A stretch of 59,836 bases of DNA from positions 1 to 59,836 of the forward strand of contig JAGWNF010000019.1 of the NCBI GenBank assembly GCA_028871455.1, written 5' to 3'. Under the pieces are notes generated by a model. It searched no databases. It worked only from the letters and a program-made list of their open reading frames with translations, and was not told where the DNA came from. Each line of letters begins with the position of its first letter. Positions within the stretch are counted from its first letter, which is position 1. Positions 50,547 through 59,270 of the stretch are shown in pieces. Both the position numbers and the translations under genes were made by a program. Origin of the DNA: Alphaproteobacteria bacterium (GTDB lineage: Bacteria > Pseudomonadota > Alphaproteobacteria > ATCC43930 > CGMCC-115725).

Positions 50547-51725
50547 ATGGTTGGGAGCGCGTCTAGCGCCGTGCGCGTCCTTCACCTCTTTCCGCGCTTC
50601 CGACCGCATTTCGCCGGCGACGGCCTCTATTTCGAGAAGCTCTGGCCGCATCTCGTCGCCGCGGGCGGCGGCCACGACGTGCTGGTCTTTACCACGCCGG
50701 CGCCGGCCGAGCCGCCGCGCGTCGCACCTGCCGGCATGAGATTGATCTATCTGCGCCACTCCGAAGTCGAATCGGCACCGGCCGTGCTGCTGCGCTATTA
50801 CATCTGGCTGCTACGCAACGTCCGGCATTATGACGTGATTCACGCGCGCACCCATATCGACCGGTTCTTCGTCTCGAATTGGATCGCCAAGCTTGCCGGC
50901 GTACGATTCGTCTATTCGGCAACGCTCGACGATTCGCCGCCTTATATCCTGCGGACCTATCGTCCGAGCTTGTGGCGGTTCGTCACCTGGGCCATGCGCC
51001 GCACGATTGCACGCCTCGTGGTGCTCAATCGCCGCCTTTACGATGAGAGCGTGCCTTACATGGATCGGCCGGATGACGTCGTGATCGTGCCGCAGGGTGT
51101 CGCCGTGCCCGACCGGATCGACGGAGATGGGACGACACGCGCGGCGCTCGGCATTCCGCGCGACGCCATTGTCCAGCTCTATGTCGGCAGCATCTCGCGC
51201 CGCAAGGACGTGCTGTTCCTGATCGAGAACCTGGCCGCGCTCAACGCCGACGGCGCGGAGCGCTTCCTGGTCATGCTGGGTCCCGAACTCGAGCCCGATT
51301 ATCGCAGCGAGCTCCAGGCGGCGATCGGCACGCTGGGCATCCGCGCGCGTCTCCGCTTCGTCGGCTATCGTGACGATCCAGCGCCGTTCTACCGCATGGC
51401 CGACGTGTTCGTCTTCGCGTCCTGGCTCGAAGGCTTTCCAAACGTGCTAGCCGAGGCGATGTCCTACGCCCTGCCGATCGTTGCGCGCCGGCTCGAAGGC
51501 GTCACGGATTTCGTATTGGCCGACGGCGATACCGGATTGCTATTCGATACCGCGGCGGAATACCGCGACCTCATCCGGCGGATCGAAACCGACCCCAGCC
51601 TGGCCGAGCGCCTCGGACGCAATGCCCGGCAGAAGGCTGCCAGCGACTATTCGCTCAGCTCTGTTGCGGCGCGCTATGGCGCGCTTTACCGCACGCTCGG
51701 CGAACGACACACAAAAACAGCGTAA
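50547..51725 (+). CDS. Glycosyltransferase family 4 (GT-B) protein
   Basis: A 392-residue GT-B transferase. The N-terminal acceptor half begins VRVLHLFPRFRPHFAGDG. The C-terminal donor half has LYVGSISRRKDV, FVFASWLEGFPNVLAEAMSYALPIV and EGVTDFVLADGDTGLLF, with the E-x7-E pattern of GT4 (Glu in WLEGFPNVLAEA). It uses an NDP-sugar to build a surface glycan or glycolipid; the product is unknown. Start choice is uncertain among GTG 50502, ATG 50547 and a later GTG. It lies 19 bases before the PAS gene. Confidence 0.88.
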   Translation: MVGSASSAVRVLHLFPRFRPHFAGDGLYFEKLWPHLVAAGGGHDVLVFTTPAPAEPPRVAPAGMRLIYLRHSEVESAPAVLLRYYIWLLRNVRHYDVIHARTHIDRFFVSNWIAKLAGVRFVYSATLDDSPPYILRTYRPSLWRFVTWAMRRTIARLVVLNRRLYDESVPYMDRPDDVVIVPQGVAVPDRIDGDGTTRAALGIPRDAIVQLYVGSISRRKDVLFLIENLAALNADGAERFLVMLGPELEPDYRSELQAAIGTLGIRARLRFVGYRDDPAPFYRMADVFVFASWLEGFPNVLAEAMSYALPIVARRLEGVTDFVLADGDTGLLFDTAAEYRDLIRRIETDPSLAERLGRNARQKAASDYSLSSVAARYGALYRTLGERHTKTA

Positions 51726-51744
51726 ATGAGCTGTTAACGGCGCC

Positions 51745-52218
51745 ATGCAATGCTGCCGCATGCTCGATGGCAACGAATACGTCGACGTCTCCGAGCTGCG
51801 CGACCCGGCGCTTTGCCGGCTTCATGCCGAGTGGCAGAAGCGTCGCAATGGACGCGCGTTTCCGTCGCGCGGCGATTTCGACCCGATCGACATGAAATAC
51901 ATCCTCGGCAAGCTGTCGCTGATTGAGGTGCATCGCCATCCGTTGCGCTTCTTCTTCCGCGTCCATGCGGGCAAAGCGGCAGAACACTTGAGCTTCGACC
52001 TCACCGGCAAGTTCCTCGACGACTATCCGGACCGCAAGCATCGCGACTTGATCCGCGATCACTTCATCCGCGTGGTCGCCGAAGGCGTGCCGCTCTTGGT
52101 CCGCCGCGATGCGCAAGCAACCGACAATCATCTCCTGCACTGCGAGGGCATTGTGCTGCCTTTGGCCACCGATGGCCGATCGGTCGACATGCTGATGACG
52201 GGATCCGTCTGGGGGTGA
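51745..52218 (+). CDS. PAS_5-type PAS domain protein
   Basis: A 157-residue single-domain protein of the alphaproteobacterial PAS_5 type. Segments are RLHAEWQKRRNGRAFPSRGDFDP, ILGKLSLIEVHRHPLRFFFRV, and GIVLPLATDGRSVDMLMTG at the end. It has no output domain and no membrane segment. Such proteins are common and poorly understood in this class. It may be co-transcribed with the glycosyltransferase upstream. The 206 bases after it show nothing recognisable. Confidence 0.75.
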   Translation: MQCCRMLDGNEYVDVSELRDPALCRLHAEWQKRRNGRAFPSRGDFDPIDMKYILGKLSLIEVHRHPLRFFFRVHAGKAAEHLSFDLTGKFLDDYPDRKHRDLIRDHFIRVVAEGVPLLVRRDAQATDNHLLHCEGIVLPLATDGRSVDMLMTGSVWG

Positions 52219-52424
52219 TCGGCCGGAACCGTCCGCGCAAACACATGACGACGCCTGCCCTCGCGCCAATCATTGAGATATAAGGCGCCGACAGGACTCG
52301 CCAGAGAGTCACGCCACCCGCACCCGGGAATATCCAACGCTTCACGCTGCGTGACCGAGACCGTCGCTGACGACGGCTGGACGACGGCATGCGCAGTGAT
52401 TACGTTCGGCGGCGCTGATCCGCC

Positions 52425-53186
52425 ATGGCCTTCGTCGAAATTAACGGACACCGGATTGAATACGCCGAGATTTCGGCGCGGAATGCGCGCGCGCCGACCC
52501 TGGTCCTGCTGCACGAAGGGCTGGGCTCGGTCGCTATGTGGCGCGACTTTCCCGCCAAGCTGGCGCACGCTACCGGCTGCCGCACGATTACCTATTCGCG
52601 TTGGGGCTACGGTAAGTCCGACCGCTTCGCGGGACCGCGCGATCCGCGCTACATGCATGACGAGGCACTCGACGAGCTGCCAGCGCTCCGGACGGCTTTG
52701 GCGATCGACGATCCGATCCTCGTCGGCCACAGTGATGGCGCGTCGATCGCGCTGATCCACGCTGGCAGCGGCCGCTGGTCCGTGCGCGGTCTGATCCTCG
52801 AGGCGCCACACGTTTTCGTTGAGGATGCCTCGATCGCCGGCATTGAGGAAGCCAAGCGCGCCTACGAGACCGCGGATCTGAAACGCCGCCTCGCGCACTA
52901 CCATGCTGATGTCGAGGGTGTGTTCCGCAGTTGGAACGACATCTGGTTATCGGCGGGATTCCGGGCCTGGAATATCGAGGGATGCCTTTCCGGCATCACC
53001 TGTCCGGTGTTGGCGATCCAGGGCCTCGACGATCAATACGGCACGGTCGCCCAGGTCAATGCGGTCGCGCGGCAAGTCAAGGGGCCGTTCGAGAAACTGC
53101 TGCTCGAGGATTGCATGCACGCGCCGCATCGTGATCAGGAAGCCGACTCGCTTGCGGCGATGGTCGGCTTCATCGCGGCGCTGTAA
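52425..53186 (+). CDS. Alpha/beta hydrolase
   Basis: A 253-residue hydrolase. The nucleophile elbow is VGHSDGASIAL, the acid is probably Asp in QGLDDQYGT, and the base is His in CMHAPHRD. The oxyanion segment is LLHEGLGSVAMW. The family resembles small ester or lactone hydrolases; the substrate is unknown. It ends 24 bases before the methionine-synthase-like gene on the same strand, so both may work on one pathway. Confidence 0.85.
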   Translation: MAFVEINGHRIEYAEISARNARAPTLVLLHEGLGSVAMWRDFPAKLAHATGCRTITYSRWGYGKSDRFAGPRDPRYMHDEALDELPALRTALAIDDPILVGHSDGASIALIHAGSGRWSVRGLILEAPHVFVEDASIAGIEEAKRAYETADLKRRLAHYHADVEGVFRSWNDIWLSAGFRAWNIEGCLSGITCPVLAIQGLDDQYGTVAQVNAVARQVKGPFEKLLLEDCMHAPHRDQEADSLAAMVGFIAAL

Positions 53187-53210
53187 ATTTTTGGACGGGA
53201 GAGAAATCCC

Positions 53211-54233
53211 ATGCTCGAAACCACCATCGCCGGCAGCCTGCCAAAGCCCGCTTGGCTGGCGAAAACCAGGATGCTGTGGGCGCCCTGGGCGGCCGAAGGC
53301 GAAGCGCTGGAGCAGGCCAAGCGCGACGCCACGCTGCTAGCCATCAAGGAACAGGAAGATGCCGGCATCGATATCGTCACCGACGGCGAGATGGCGCGGC
53401 AGCATTTCGTCCACGGCTTCCTCGTCAACATCGACGGGATCGATTTCGCGAAGCGCGTCAAGATGGGCATCCGCGACAATCGCTATGTCGCCGAAGTGCC
53501 GACGGTGACCGGCGCGCTCAAGCGCAAAGGCAGCGTGCACAAGATGGAAGCGACGCTTGCACGCGATCACACGCGCCGCCGCCTCAAGTTCACGCTCCCC
53601 GGTCCGATGACCATCGTCGACACTGTCGCCGACCAGCACTATGGCGATCGCGTCAAGATGGCGATGCGTTTCGCCGAGCTTTTGAACGAGGAGGCGCGCA
53701 AGCTCGACGCCATCGGCATCGACGTCGTCCAGTTCGACGAGCCGGCCTTCAACGTCTACATGCGCGAAGTCAACGAGTGGGGCATTGCCGCGCTGGAGCG
53801 CGCGGCGCAGGGTCTCAAGGCCAAGACCTGCGTCCATATCTGCTACGGCTATGGCATCAAGGCCAATATCGAATGGAAGGCGAGCCTCGGCGGCGAATGG
53901 CGCCAGTACGAGGCGATCTTTCCGGCACTAGCGCGGAGCAAGATCGACCAAATCTCGCTCGAATGCATCCACTCCAGAGTGCCGGTCAGTTTGCTATCGC
54001 TGCTCAAGGGCAAGGATGTGCTGCTCGGCGCGATCGACGTCGCCACCGACCGGATCGAGACGCCGGACGAAGTCGCGGCGGTTGTCAAATCCGCGCTGCC
54101 TTACGTCGCACCTGAAAAGCTCCAGCCCTGCACCAATTGCGGCATGGCGCCGCTCGACCGCACGGTCGCCTATGGCAAGCTCGTCGCGCTGGCGGCGGGC
54201 GCGCGCAAGCTCAAGGCCGAGCTCGGCGGCTGA
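53211..54233 (+). CDS. Core methionine synthase (cobalamin-independent MetE C-terminal type)
   Basis: A 340-residue single barrel equal to the catalytic half of MetE, without its N-terminal half. Zinc and homocysteine ligands are all present: His and Cys in CVHICYGYG, Glu in ISLECIHS and Cys in QPCTNCGMAPL. DGEMARQHFVHGF and QFDEPAFNVYM are further MetE-type segments. Core-MetE proteins make methionine from homocysteine using a methyl donor other than polyglutamyl methyl-THF, some needing a partner protein; no such partner (DUF1852) is seen here. GGGAG lies nine bases before ATG 53211. Confidence 0.85.
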   Translation: MLETTIAGSLPKPAWLAKTRMLWAPWAAEGEALEQAKRDATLLAIKEQEDAGIDIVTDGEMARQHFVHGFLVNIDGIDFAKRVKMGIRDNRYVAEVPTVTGALKRKGSVHKMEATLARDHTRRRLKFTLPGPMTIVDTVADQHYGDRVKMAMRFAELLNEEARKLDAIGIDVVQFDEPAFNVYMREVNEWGIAALERAAQGLKAKTCVHICYGYGIKANIEWKASLGGEWRQYEAIFPALARSKIDQISLECIHSRVPVSLLSLLKGKDVLLGAIDVATDRIETPDEVAAVVKSALPYVAPEKLQPCTNCGMAPLDRTVAYGKLVALAAGARKLKAELGG

Positions 54234-54236
54234 GCA

Positions 54237-55718
54237 TCAGGGCGTCGTCGTCCGGACGTGGATGACGGCGGTGTCGTCGGCGTAGACGCGCTTCCAGCCC
54301 GACAGGTGATCCATCAGCGTCACCGCCACGCTCCGCGCGGCGAACAACGTCCAGGTCGCGTGATATTGATCGAGCAGCGCCGGCAGATCGTCGGTGACGC
54401 CGCGCGTCGCCTCGGTGTAGCGCTTGAGGAAGGCGTCGCCGTACATGTCGGCGCGGCCGTCGATGAACGGCTTGATGCCGTTGAAGATGAGATAGCCACC
54501 GAAGCCGTATTCGTTGAAGACGCGGCCGGTCAGGTCGTGTGTCCGGGCGTAGTCGAGCGCCGCCACGGGCGTATAGGCGTCGGGCTTGCGCACCAGCGGA
54601 TGCTGGAGGAACAGCAAACCGATCGCGGCGGCGGCGATGGCGGTCGCCGCCGCGCCGCGCATGGTTGCGCCGCCGGCAAGCTCGGCCAGCGCGCCGTCGA
54701 GCGGCGCCATTTGTCGGCGCTGCGAGCGCGCGCGGATGAACGCGCCTAGCGCCGGCGCCACCAGCAGCGGCGCAACGAAGCCCAATGCCTCGGCGTGGCG
54801 CCGATGCGCCAGACTCATGTGCAGCAGCAGAAGCAGCATGACGATGCGTGTCGGCGGCAATTTGACGCCGAAGCCCAGCGTTAGCGCCAAGGCGGCAACC
54901 AGCCAGATCTCGAGCGGCTGGAGTGTCTGGAAGTTGGGGCTTTGCCATTCCATCAGTACCGAAAGCGCGAACTTCATGCCGAGCACGTGGAACGGCAGCC
55001 ACAATCCAGCAAAGCCGTTGGGCGTCAGCAGCGCCGCCGCCAGCGACGCCGCACCGAACAGGCTCCAGTGCTTGAGCGCGCCGAGGCGGGCGACGCGATC
55101 ACGCGCCAGGATCAGCGCCTCGCCGGCAAGCAGAGCCGCGAAGGCGAGGCCGAGCGCGAAACCGCCGTGCAAGTTGGCCCAGAGGCACATTAACGCCGCC
55201 AGCCACAGTGGCGGCGCGCGATCGTGAGCGCGCGCTTCGACCAGCGCCGCGAACCACAACACCATGACCGGCAGCGCCAAAATGTGCGGCCGTGCCAGCA
55301 GGTGCGGAAGCGTCAAGCCCCAGGCCGCCGCCGTTCCGGCCAACGCGTGCGCCGGCTCGAGCCAGCGCAACAGCGCGCGCGTCAGGATCGCCAGTGTCGC
55401 GGCCGTCGATGCGGCCGTCGCGAGCATCAGGCCGTTCCAGCCCCACTGGTCGTAGAGCAGCGCGAAGATCGTCTCCGCCAGCCACTCATGCGGGACCCAC
55501 GGTGCACCCGGCATCGAATAGGAGAAGATGTCGACATGCGGTACCGCGTGGTGCGCGAGGATCCAGCGCCCGGCGACGATATGCCAATAGGTGTCGGGAT
55601 CGCCCAGCAGCCGCGCGCCGCTGAACAGCTCCGCCGCGAATGCGGCGAGCGCCACCAGCAGCGGCAGCGAGATGCCGAACCGGTTCTTCGCCGCCGGTAG
55701 CGATGCGGTGACCGCCAT
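54237..55718 (-). CDS. Multi-spanning membrane protein, GT-C-like glycosyltransferase candidate
   Basis: A 493-residue protein with roughly 10-12 membrane helices. An early loop, GDPDTYWHIVAGRWILAHH, and then PHVDIFSYSMPGAPWVPHEW, resembles the first periplasmic loop of GT-C polyprenyl-sugar transferases with its acidic pair. The C-terminal soluble tail has NEYGFGGYLIFN, then FIDGRADMYGD, a conserved pattern in uncharacterised membrane proteins. The sugar and acceptor are unknown. ATG 55718 is chosen because upstream in-frame codons run into the prolyl aminopeptidase gene. It converges on the methionine synthase gene with a three-base gap. Confidence 0.75.
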   Translation of the reverse strand: MAVTASLPAAKNRFGISLPLLVALAAFAAELFSGARLLGDPDTYWHIVAGRWILAHHAVPHVDIFSYSMPGAPWVPHEWLAETIFALLYDQWGWNGLMLATAASTAATLAILTRALLRWLEPAHALAGTAAAWGLTLPHLLARPHILALPVMVLWFAALVEARAHDRAPPLWLAALMCLWANLHGGFALGLAFAALLAGEALILARDRVARLGALKHWSLFGAASLAAALLTPNGFAGLWLPFHVLGMKFALSVLMEWQSPNFQTLQPLEIWLVAALALTLGFGVKLPPTRIVMLLLLLHMSLAHRRHAEALGFVAPLLVAPALGAFIRARSQRRQMAPLDGALAELAGGATMRGAAATAIAAAAIGLLFLQHPLVRKPDAYTPVAALDYARTHDLTGRVFNEYGFGGYLIFNGIKPFIDGRADMYGDAFLKRYTEATRGVTDDLPALLDQYHATWTLFAARSVAVTLMDHLSGWKRVYADDTAVIHVRTTTP

Positions 55719-55796
55719 CGCGGCATTAAGCGAAAAGATGGTTAATGAAAGCTTGCCGCGCCTTGCCTTCGCGGCCCGGATTCTTACACTGGCGCC

Positions 55797-56765
55797 ATGC
55801 CCGATAATCCGCGAATCGGCCGCCAGGACCTGTTTCCGCCGATCGAACCCTACCAGATGGGCATGCTGCCGCTCGACGGCCATCACGCCATGTACTGGGA
55901 GCAGTCGGGCCACCCCGCCGGTCTGCCGGCGGTCTTCCTCCACGGTGGGCCTGGCGCGGGCGCGACGCCCACTCATCGGCGCTTTTTCGATCCGGCCGTC
56001 TACCGCATCGTCGTCTTCGACCAGCGCGGCGCCGGCCGCTCGACGCCGCTCGGCGATACGCAGGACAATACGCTGCGCCACCTGGTCGCCGACATCGAGC
56101 GGCTGCGCATTCATCTCGGTATCGAGCGCTGGTTGGTGTTTGGCGGCTCGTGGGGCTCGACCCTGGCGCTCGCCTATGCCGAGGCGCATCCCGAACGCTG
56201 CAACGCGCTGGTGTTACGCGGCATCTTCCTTTGCCGGCAGAGCGAGATCGACTGGTTCCTCTACGGCATGCGCGTGGTCTTTCCGGAAGCGTGGCGCAAT
56301 TTTTCCAGCTTCATTCCGGCGGCGGAGCGCCGCGATCTGCTCACGGCCTATACCCGACGGCTGACGGATGCGAATCCGGCGGCGCACATGCCGGCGGCCC
56401 GCGCCTGGAGCACCTACGAGGGCGTATGCTCGACCCTGCTGCCGAGCCCCGACACGGTGGCCGCCTTCGGCGAGGATCGCATGGCGCTCGGCCTGGCGCG
56501 GATCGAGGCGCACTATTTCCGTCACCACGTCATCGGGCCGGAGGACGATTTGGTCGCGCATGTCGATTGCATCCGCCAGATTCCGGCGACGATCGTGCAG
56601 GGCCGTTACGACATGGTCTGTCCGGTCGTCAGCGCCGACGAGCTGCACCGCGCCTGGCCCGAGGCACAGTACGTAGTGGTGCCGGATGCGGGCCATTCGG
56701 CGATGGAGCCGGGCATCCGCGGCGAGCTGGTCGCGGCGACCGAGCGGATGAAGCGCCGGCTTTAA
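55797..56765 (+). CDS. pip: Prolyl aminopeptidase
   Basis: A 322-residue Pip that removes N-terminal proline from peptides in the cytoplasm. The oxyanion segment is FLHGGPGAGA, the nucleophile elbow VFGGSWGSTLAL (Ser), the acid Asp in GRYDMVCPV and the base His in DAGHSAMEPG. VVFDQRGAGRSTPLG is family-typical, and the length is normal. It diverges from the GT-C-like gene across 78 bases. Confidence 0.93.
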   Translation: MPDNPRIGRQDLFPPIEPYQMGMLPLDGHHAMYWEQSGHPAGLPAVFLHGGPGAGATPTHRRFFDPAVYRIVVFDQRGAGRSTPLGDTQDNTLRHLVADIERLRIHLGIERWLVFGGSWGSTLALAYAEAHPERCNALVLRGIFLCRQSEIDWFLYGMRVVFPEAWRNFSSFIPAAERRDLLTAYTRRLTDANPAAHMPAARAWSTYEGVCSTLLPSPDTVAAFGEDRMALGLARIEAHYFRHHVIGPEDDLVAHVDCIRQIPATIVQGRYDMVCPVVSADELHRAWPEAQYVVVPDAGHSAMEPGIRGELVAATERMKRRL

Positions 56766-56849
56766 GGCGAGTCGTTGTCACTGGCCTTGCCGTTTCCGGT
56801 CAAGCCCTTAAGATGGCTCCTGTCACGCGGGCGGGGGAGACAATCGCGC

Positions 56850-57377
56850 ATGACGGGACGACGAATTGCCGGGCTCGGCGCCCTGCTGGTGGCGATGTGC
56901 CTCGGAATCGTCACGGCGCGCGCCGATTGGCTCACCGACCTCACCGGCCATGAACGCGACGGCCTGCTATCGGTCGGCGGCGGCATGTTCGACTTCCTTC
57001 ATAATCATAAGGCGGTCGAGGGCCGCGCCGAATACGACTTTGCCCACGGCTTCTATTTCGTGAAGCCGATGATCGGCATTTTCGGGACCAACAAGAAATC
57101 GCTTTTCGCTTACGCCGGCTTCATTCTTGACTTGCATTTCGGCCGCCATTTCGTCGTGGTGCCCAATGCCGCCGTCGGCTATTACCACCGCGGCAACGGC
57201 AAGGATCTCGGCGAGGCGTTCGAGTTCAAGACCGGCGCGCGCTTCGACTACCGCTTCGAAGACGCCTCGCGCATCGGCGTCGCCTTCGACCACATCTCGA
57301 ACGCCGGAATCAGCAAGACCAACCCCGGCGAGGAGAACATCCTGCTGATGTTCTCGTTCCCGCTCGGCAACTGGTAG
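56850..57377 (+). CDS. PagL-like lipid A 3-O-deacylase (acyloxyacyl hydrolase family)
   Basis: A 175-residue outer-membrane barrel with a signal peptide (~1-24, ending GIVTARA). The catalytic triad of PagL is present: His148 and Ser150 in FDHISNAG, and Glu161/162 in NPGEEN. It ends in Trp (FSFPLGNW), as outer-membrane barrels often do. It would remove the 3-position acyl chain from lipid A. GGGGGAG lies ~11 bases before ATG 56850. It follows prolyl aminopeptidase by 84 bases. Confidence 0.85.
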   Translation: MTGRRIAGLGALLVAMCLGIVTARADWLTDLTGHERDGLLSVGGGMFDFLHNHKAVEGRAEYDFAHGFYFVKPMIGIFGTNKKSLFAYAGFILDLHFGRHFVVVPNAAVGYYHRGNGKDLGEAFEFKTGARFDYRFEDASRIGVAFDHISNAGISKTNPGEENILLMFSFPLGNW

Positions 57378-57488
57378 TCACTCGCGCATCTGGCGCGAAC
57401 TTCAATCCCTTCGGCAACCGTAAGGCCGGCAGCAACGCCAGCAGCGAGAGCGCGGCGTGGAGCCTGGCCGGCCAGGCGCGCCGATGCG

Positions 57489-57794
57489 TCAGCGCGGCGT
57501 AGTCTCGCCGCCTTCGACCATGATGGTCTCGACCTCGCCCGCCCCGCTGCGGCGGAACGCGGCCGCCTCGTCGTATTCCTTCGAAGTGAAACAGGCGACG
57601 CCCTGCTCGAAGGTCGGAAACTCGATCACCACGAAGCGTTGAAACTTGGCGGGCCCTTCCATGATCTGATAGCGGCCGCCGCGGGCCAGCACCTTGCCGC
57701 CGTACTTGGCGACGATCGCCGGAACTCGGTCGGTGTACTTCTTGTATTCGACCGGATCGAAGATCCGCGAACGCGCCACCCAATAAGCCGGCAT
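57489..57794 (-). CDS. DUF1330 family protein
   Basis: A 101-residue alpha/beta ferredoxin-like barrel protein. It reads AYWVARSRIFDPVEYKKY near the start, GGKVLARGGRYQIMEG in the middle and VVIEFPTFEQGVACFTSKEY. DUF1330 proteins are small dimeric cytoplasmic proteins with no agreed reaction. It stands alone between the PagL-like gene and the IS1595 element; the 111 bases before it hold nothing recognisable. Confidence 0.88.
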   Translation of the reverse strand: MPAYWVARSRIFDPVEYKKYTDRVPAIVAKYGGKVLARGGRYQIMEGPAKFQRFVVIEFPTFEQGVACFTSKEYDEAAAFRRSGAGEVETIMVEGGETTPR

Positions 57795-57850
57795 CCGATT
57801 TCTCCCGCGTGGTTTATTTCCGCCAACCCTAATTTCCGGGAACTATCCGG

Positions 57851-57879
57851 TTGACGTACCAAGTCCCAAGTGCTAGGGT
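57851..57879 (+). promoter_or_regulatory. Sigma-70-type promoter for the IS1595 transposase
   Basis: TTGACG (57851-57856), a 17-base spacer and TAGGGT (57874-57879) fit a sigma-70 promoter, ending 26 bases before the transposase ATG. Confidence 0.5.
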
Positions 57880-57899
57880 TCCCATAGATTTAGGGAACC
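57877..57899. repeat. Inverted repeat in the transposase leader
   Basis: GGTTCCC (57877-57883) and GGGAACC (57893-57899) form a 7-bp inverted repeat with a 9-base centre. It overlaps the -10 region and ends six bases before the ATG. It may be an operator or an RNA hairpin that hides the ribosome site. Confidence 0.55.
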
Positions 57900-57905
57900 T
57901 GAGCC

Positions 57906-58844
57906 ATGGATACTAAGCTTGATCTTCGCAACCCGATCTATAACGACGATGACGCCGCTAGAGCGCATCTCGAAACCCTGCTCTGGCCACAAGGCCCGAC
58001 CTGCCCGCGCTGCGGCGTTACTGGCGACCGCGTAACCAAGCTCCAAGGCAAGTCAACCCGTCCGGGCGTCTACAAGTGCAAGGACTGCCGCAAGCCCTTC
58101 TCTGTGACCGTCGGCACCGTCATGGAGCGGTCGCATATCCCGTTGTCCAAGTGGGTACTGGCGGCGCAACTCATGGCTTCGAGCAAGAAGGGCATGAGCG
58201 CCCTGCAACTGCAACGGATGATCGGCACCAATTACGAAACCGCGTGGTTCCTGTTCCATCGGCTCCGTGAGTGTGCGCCGGACCCGTCATCGGCTGGTCC
58301 GATCGGCGGCAAGAACCGCGTGGTTGAAGCCGATGAAACCTATGTGGGCGGCAAAGAGGCTAACAAGCATCCCAACAAGCGGTTGCGCCAAGGTCGCGGT
58401 CCGGGCGGCAAGCAAGTTGTTGTCACACTCGTTGAACGCGACGGCGAGGCTCGGTCATTCCATGTCGCCAACGTCAACCAAAAGACGCTTCGGCCGATCA
58501 TCGTCAAACATGCCAGCCGCAAGTCCGCGCTAATGACGGACGAAAGCACGATCTATCCGAAGATCGGTGAGGAATTCGCCAGCCATCATTCGGTCAATCA
58601 CTCGCACGAGGAATACGTCCGGCTCGCCGGCTTCGCTCATACGAACACCGTCGAAAGCTATTTCGCGGTGCTAAAGCGCGGTGTGTACGGCACGTTCCAC
58701 AACATCAGCGAAGCCCACTTGGCGCGGTATCTGCGCGAATTTGATTTCCGCTACAACACGCGCAAGATCAGCGATGCAGAGCGTAGCGAGGCCTTATTGC
58801 GCGGCGCACAAGGCAAGCGGTTGCTCTACCGACAGCCTGACTAA
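57906..58844 (+). CDS. IS1595-family (ISXO2-like) transposase
   Basis: A 312-residue transposase. An N-terminal zinc-ribbon has CPRCG and, ~30 residues later, CKDCRKPF. The catalytic ISXO2-like domain has VVEADETYVGG (first Asp), MTDESTIY (second Asp) and HTNTVESYFAVLKRGVYG near the end. It looks full length and intact. The terminal repeats of the element could not be located by eye. Downstream small genes are probably passengers, as is common in this family. Confidence 0.92.
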   Translation: MDTKLDLRNPIYNDDDAARAHLETLLWPQGPTCPRCGVTGDRVTKLQGKSTRPGVYKCKDCRKPFSVTVGTVMERSHIPLSKWVLAAQLMASSKKGMSALQLQRMIGTNYETAWFLFHRLRECAPDPSSAGPIGGKNRVVEADETYVGGKEANKHPNKRLRQGRGPGGKQVVVTLVERDGEARSFHVANVNQKTLRPIIVKHASRKSALMTDESTIYPKIGEEFASHHSVNHSHEEYVRLAGFAHTNTVESYFAVLKRGVYGTFHNISEAHLARYLREFDFRYNTRKISDAERSEALLRGAQGKRLLYRQPD

Positions 58845-58898
58845 GCCGCGAACGCCAAAGCAAATTGCTCGGTCGTTTCTGAGCTGGAGGGGAAAACG

Positions 58899-59177
58899 AT
58901 GACAAGCAAGATGCAGTTGTCGGCAGCACAATTCGTTTTGGTTCTGCTATTTCTCAATACGAGCGCGGCGCGTGCCGCGACAGACTTCGCATGTGTCAAC
59001 GACTGCACGAGCCGAGGTTATCAATATAACTACTGCATCGCGCGTTGTTCCTACGCTAGTCCGGTACCGGCTCCGCAGCCACTCGTTCAGCCGCACGGCA
59101 CAGATTACAAGTGCGTCAATGACTGCACGCGGAACGGCTACCTCTATCAATACTGCGTCCAATCCTGCTCATATTGA
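58899..59177 (+). CDS. Small secreted protein with two twin-CX3C repeats
   Basis: A 92-residue protein with a signal peptide (~1-26, ending NTSAARA). The mature part is two near-identical repeats, ACVNDCTSRGYQYNYC...CSY (31-52) and KCVNDCTRNGYLYQYC...CSY (71-92). Cysteines at 32/36/46/50 and 72/76/86/90 give C-x3-C-x9-C-x3-C twice, with a 40-residue period. The linker is Pro-rich. The pattern suggests two disulfide-pinned helical hairpins. GGAGGGG seven bases before the ATG is a strong ribosome site. It lies 54 bases after the transposase and is probably a passenger gene. Its function is unknown. Confidence 0.75.
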   Translation: MTSKMQLSAAQFVLVLLFLNTSAARAATDFACVNDCTSRGYQYNYCIARCSYASPVPAPQPLVQPHGTDYKCVNDCTRNGYLYQYCVQSCSY

Positions 59178-59241
59178 TTAGTCGTAGCCAGTAGATTGAC
59201 TCTCACGTATTGCAGCGATCTAATTTAATTCTGACATGCGA

Positions 59242-59266
59242 ACGGCCGGGTTAGAGGCCCGGCCGT
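59242..59266 (+). terminator. Strong GC hairpin, possible terminator of the cysteine-repeat gene
   Basis: ACGGCCGGG (59242-59250) and CCCGGCCGT (59258-59266) make a perfect 9-bp stem with a 7-base loop, 64 bases after the stop. No T-run follows, so it may instead be the first helix of the structured stretch. Confidence 0.45.
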
Positions 59267-59270
59267 CGCT

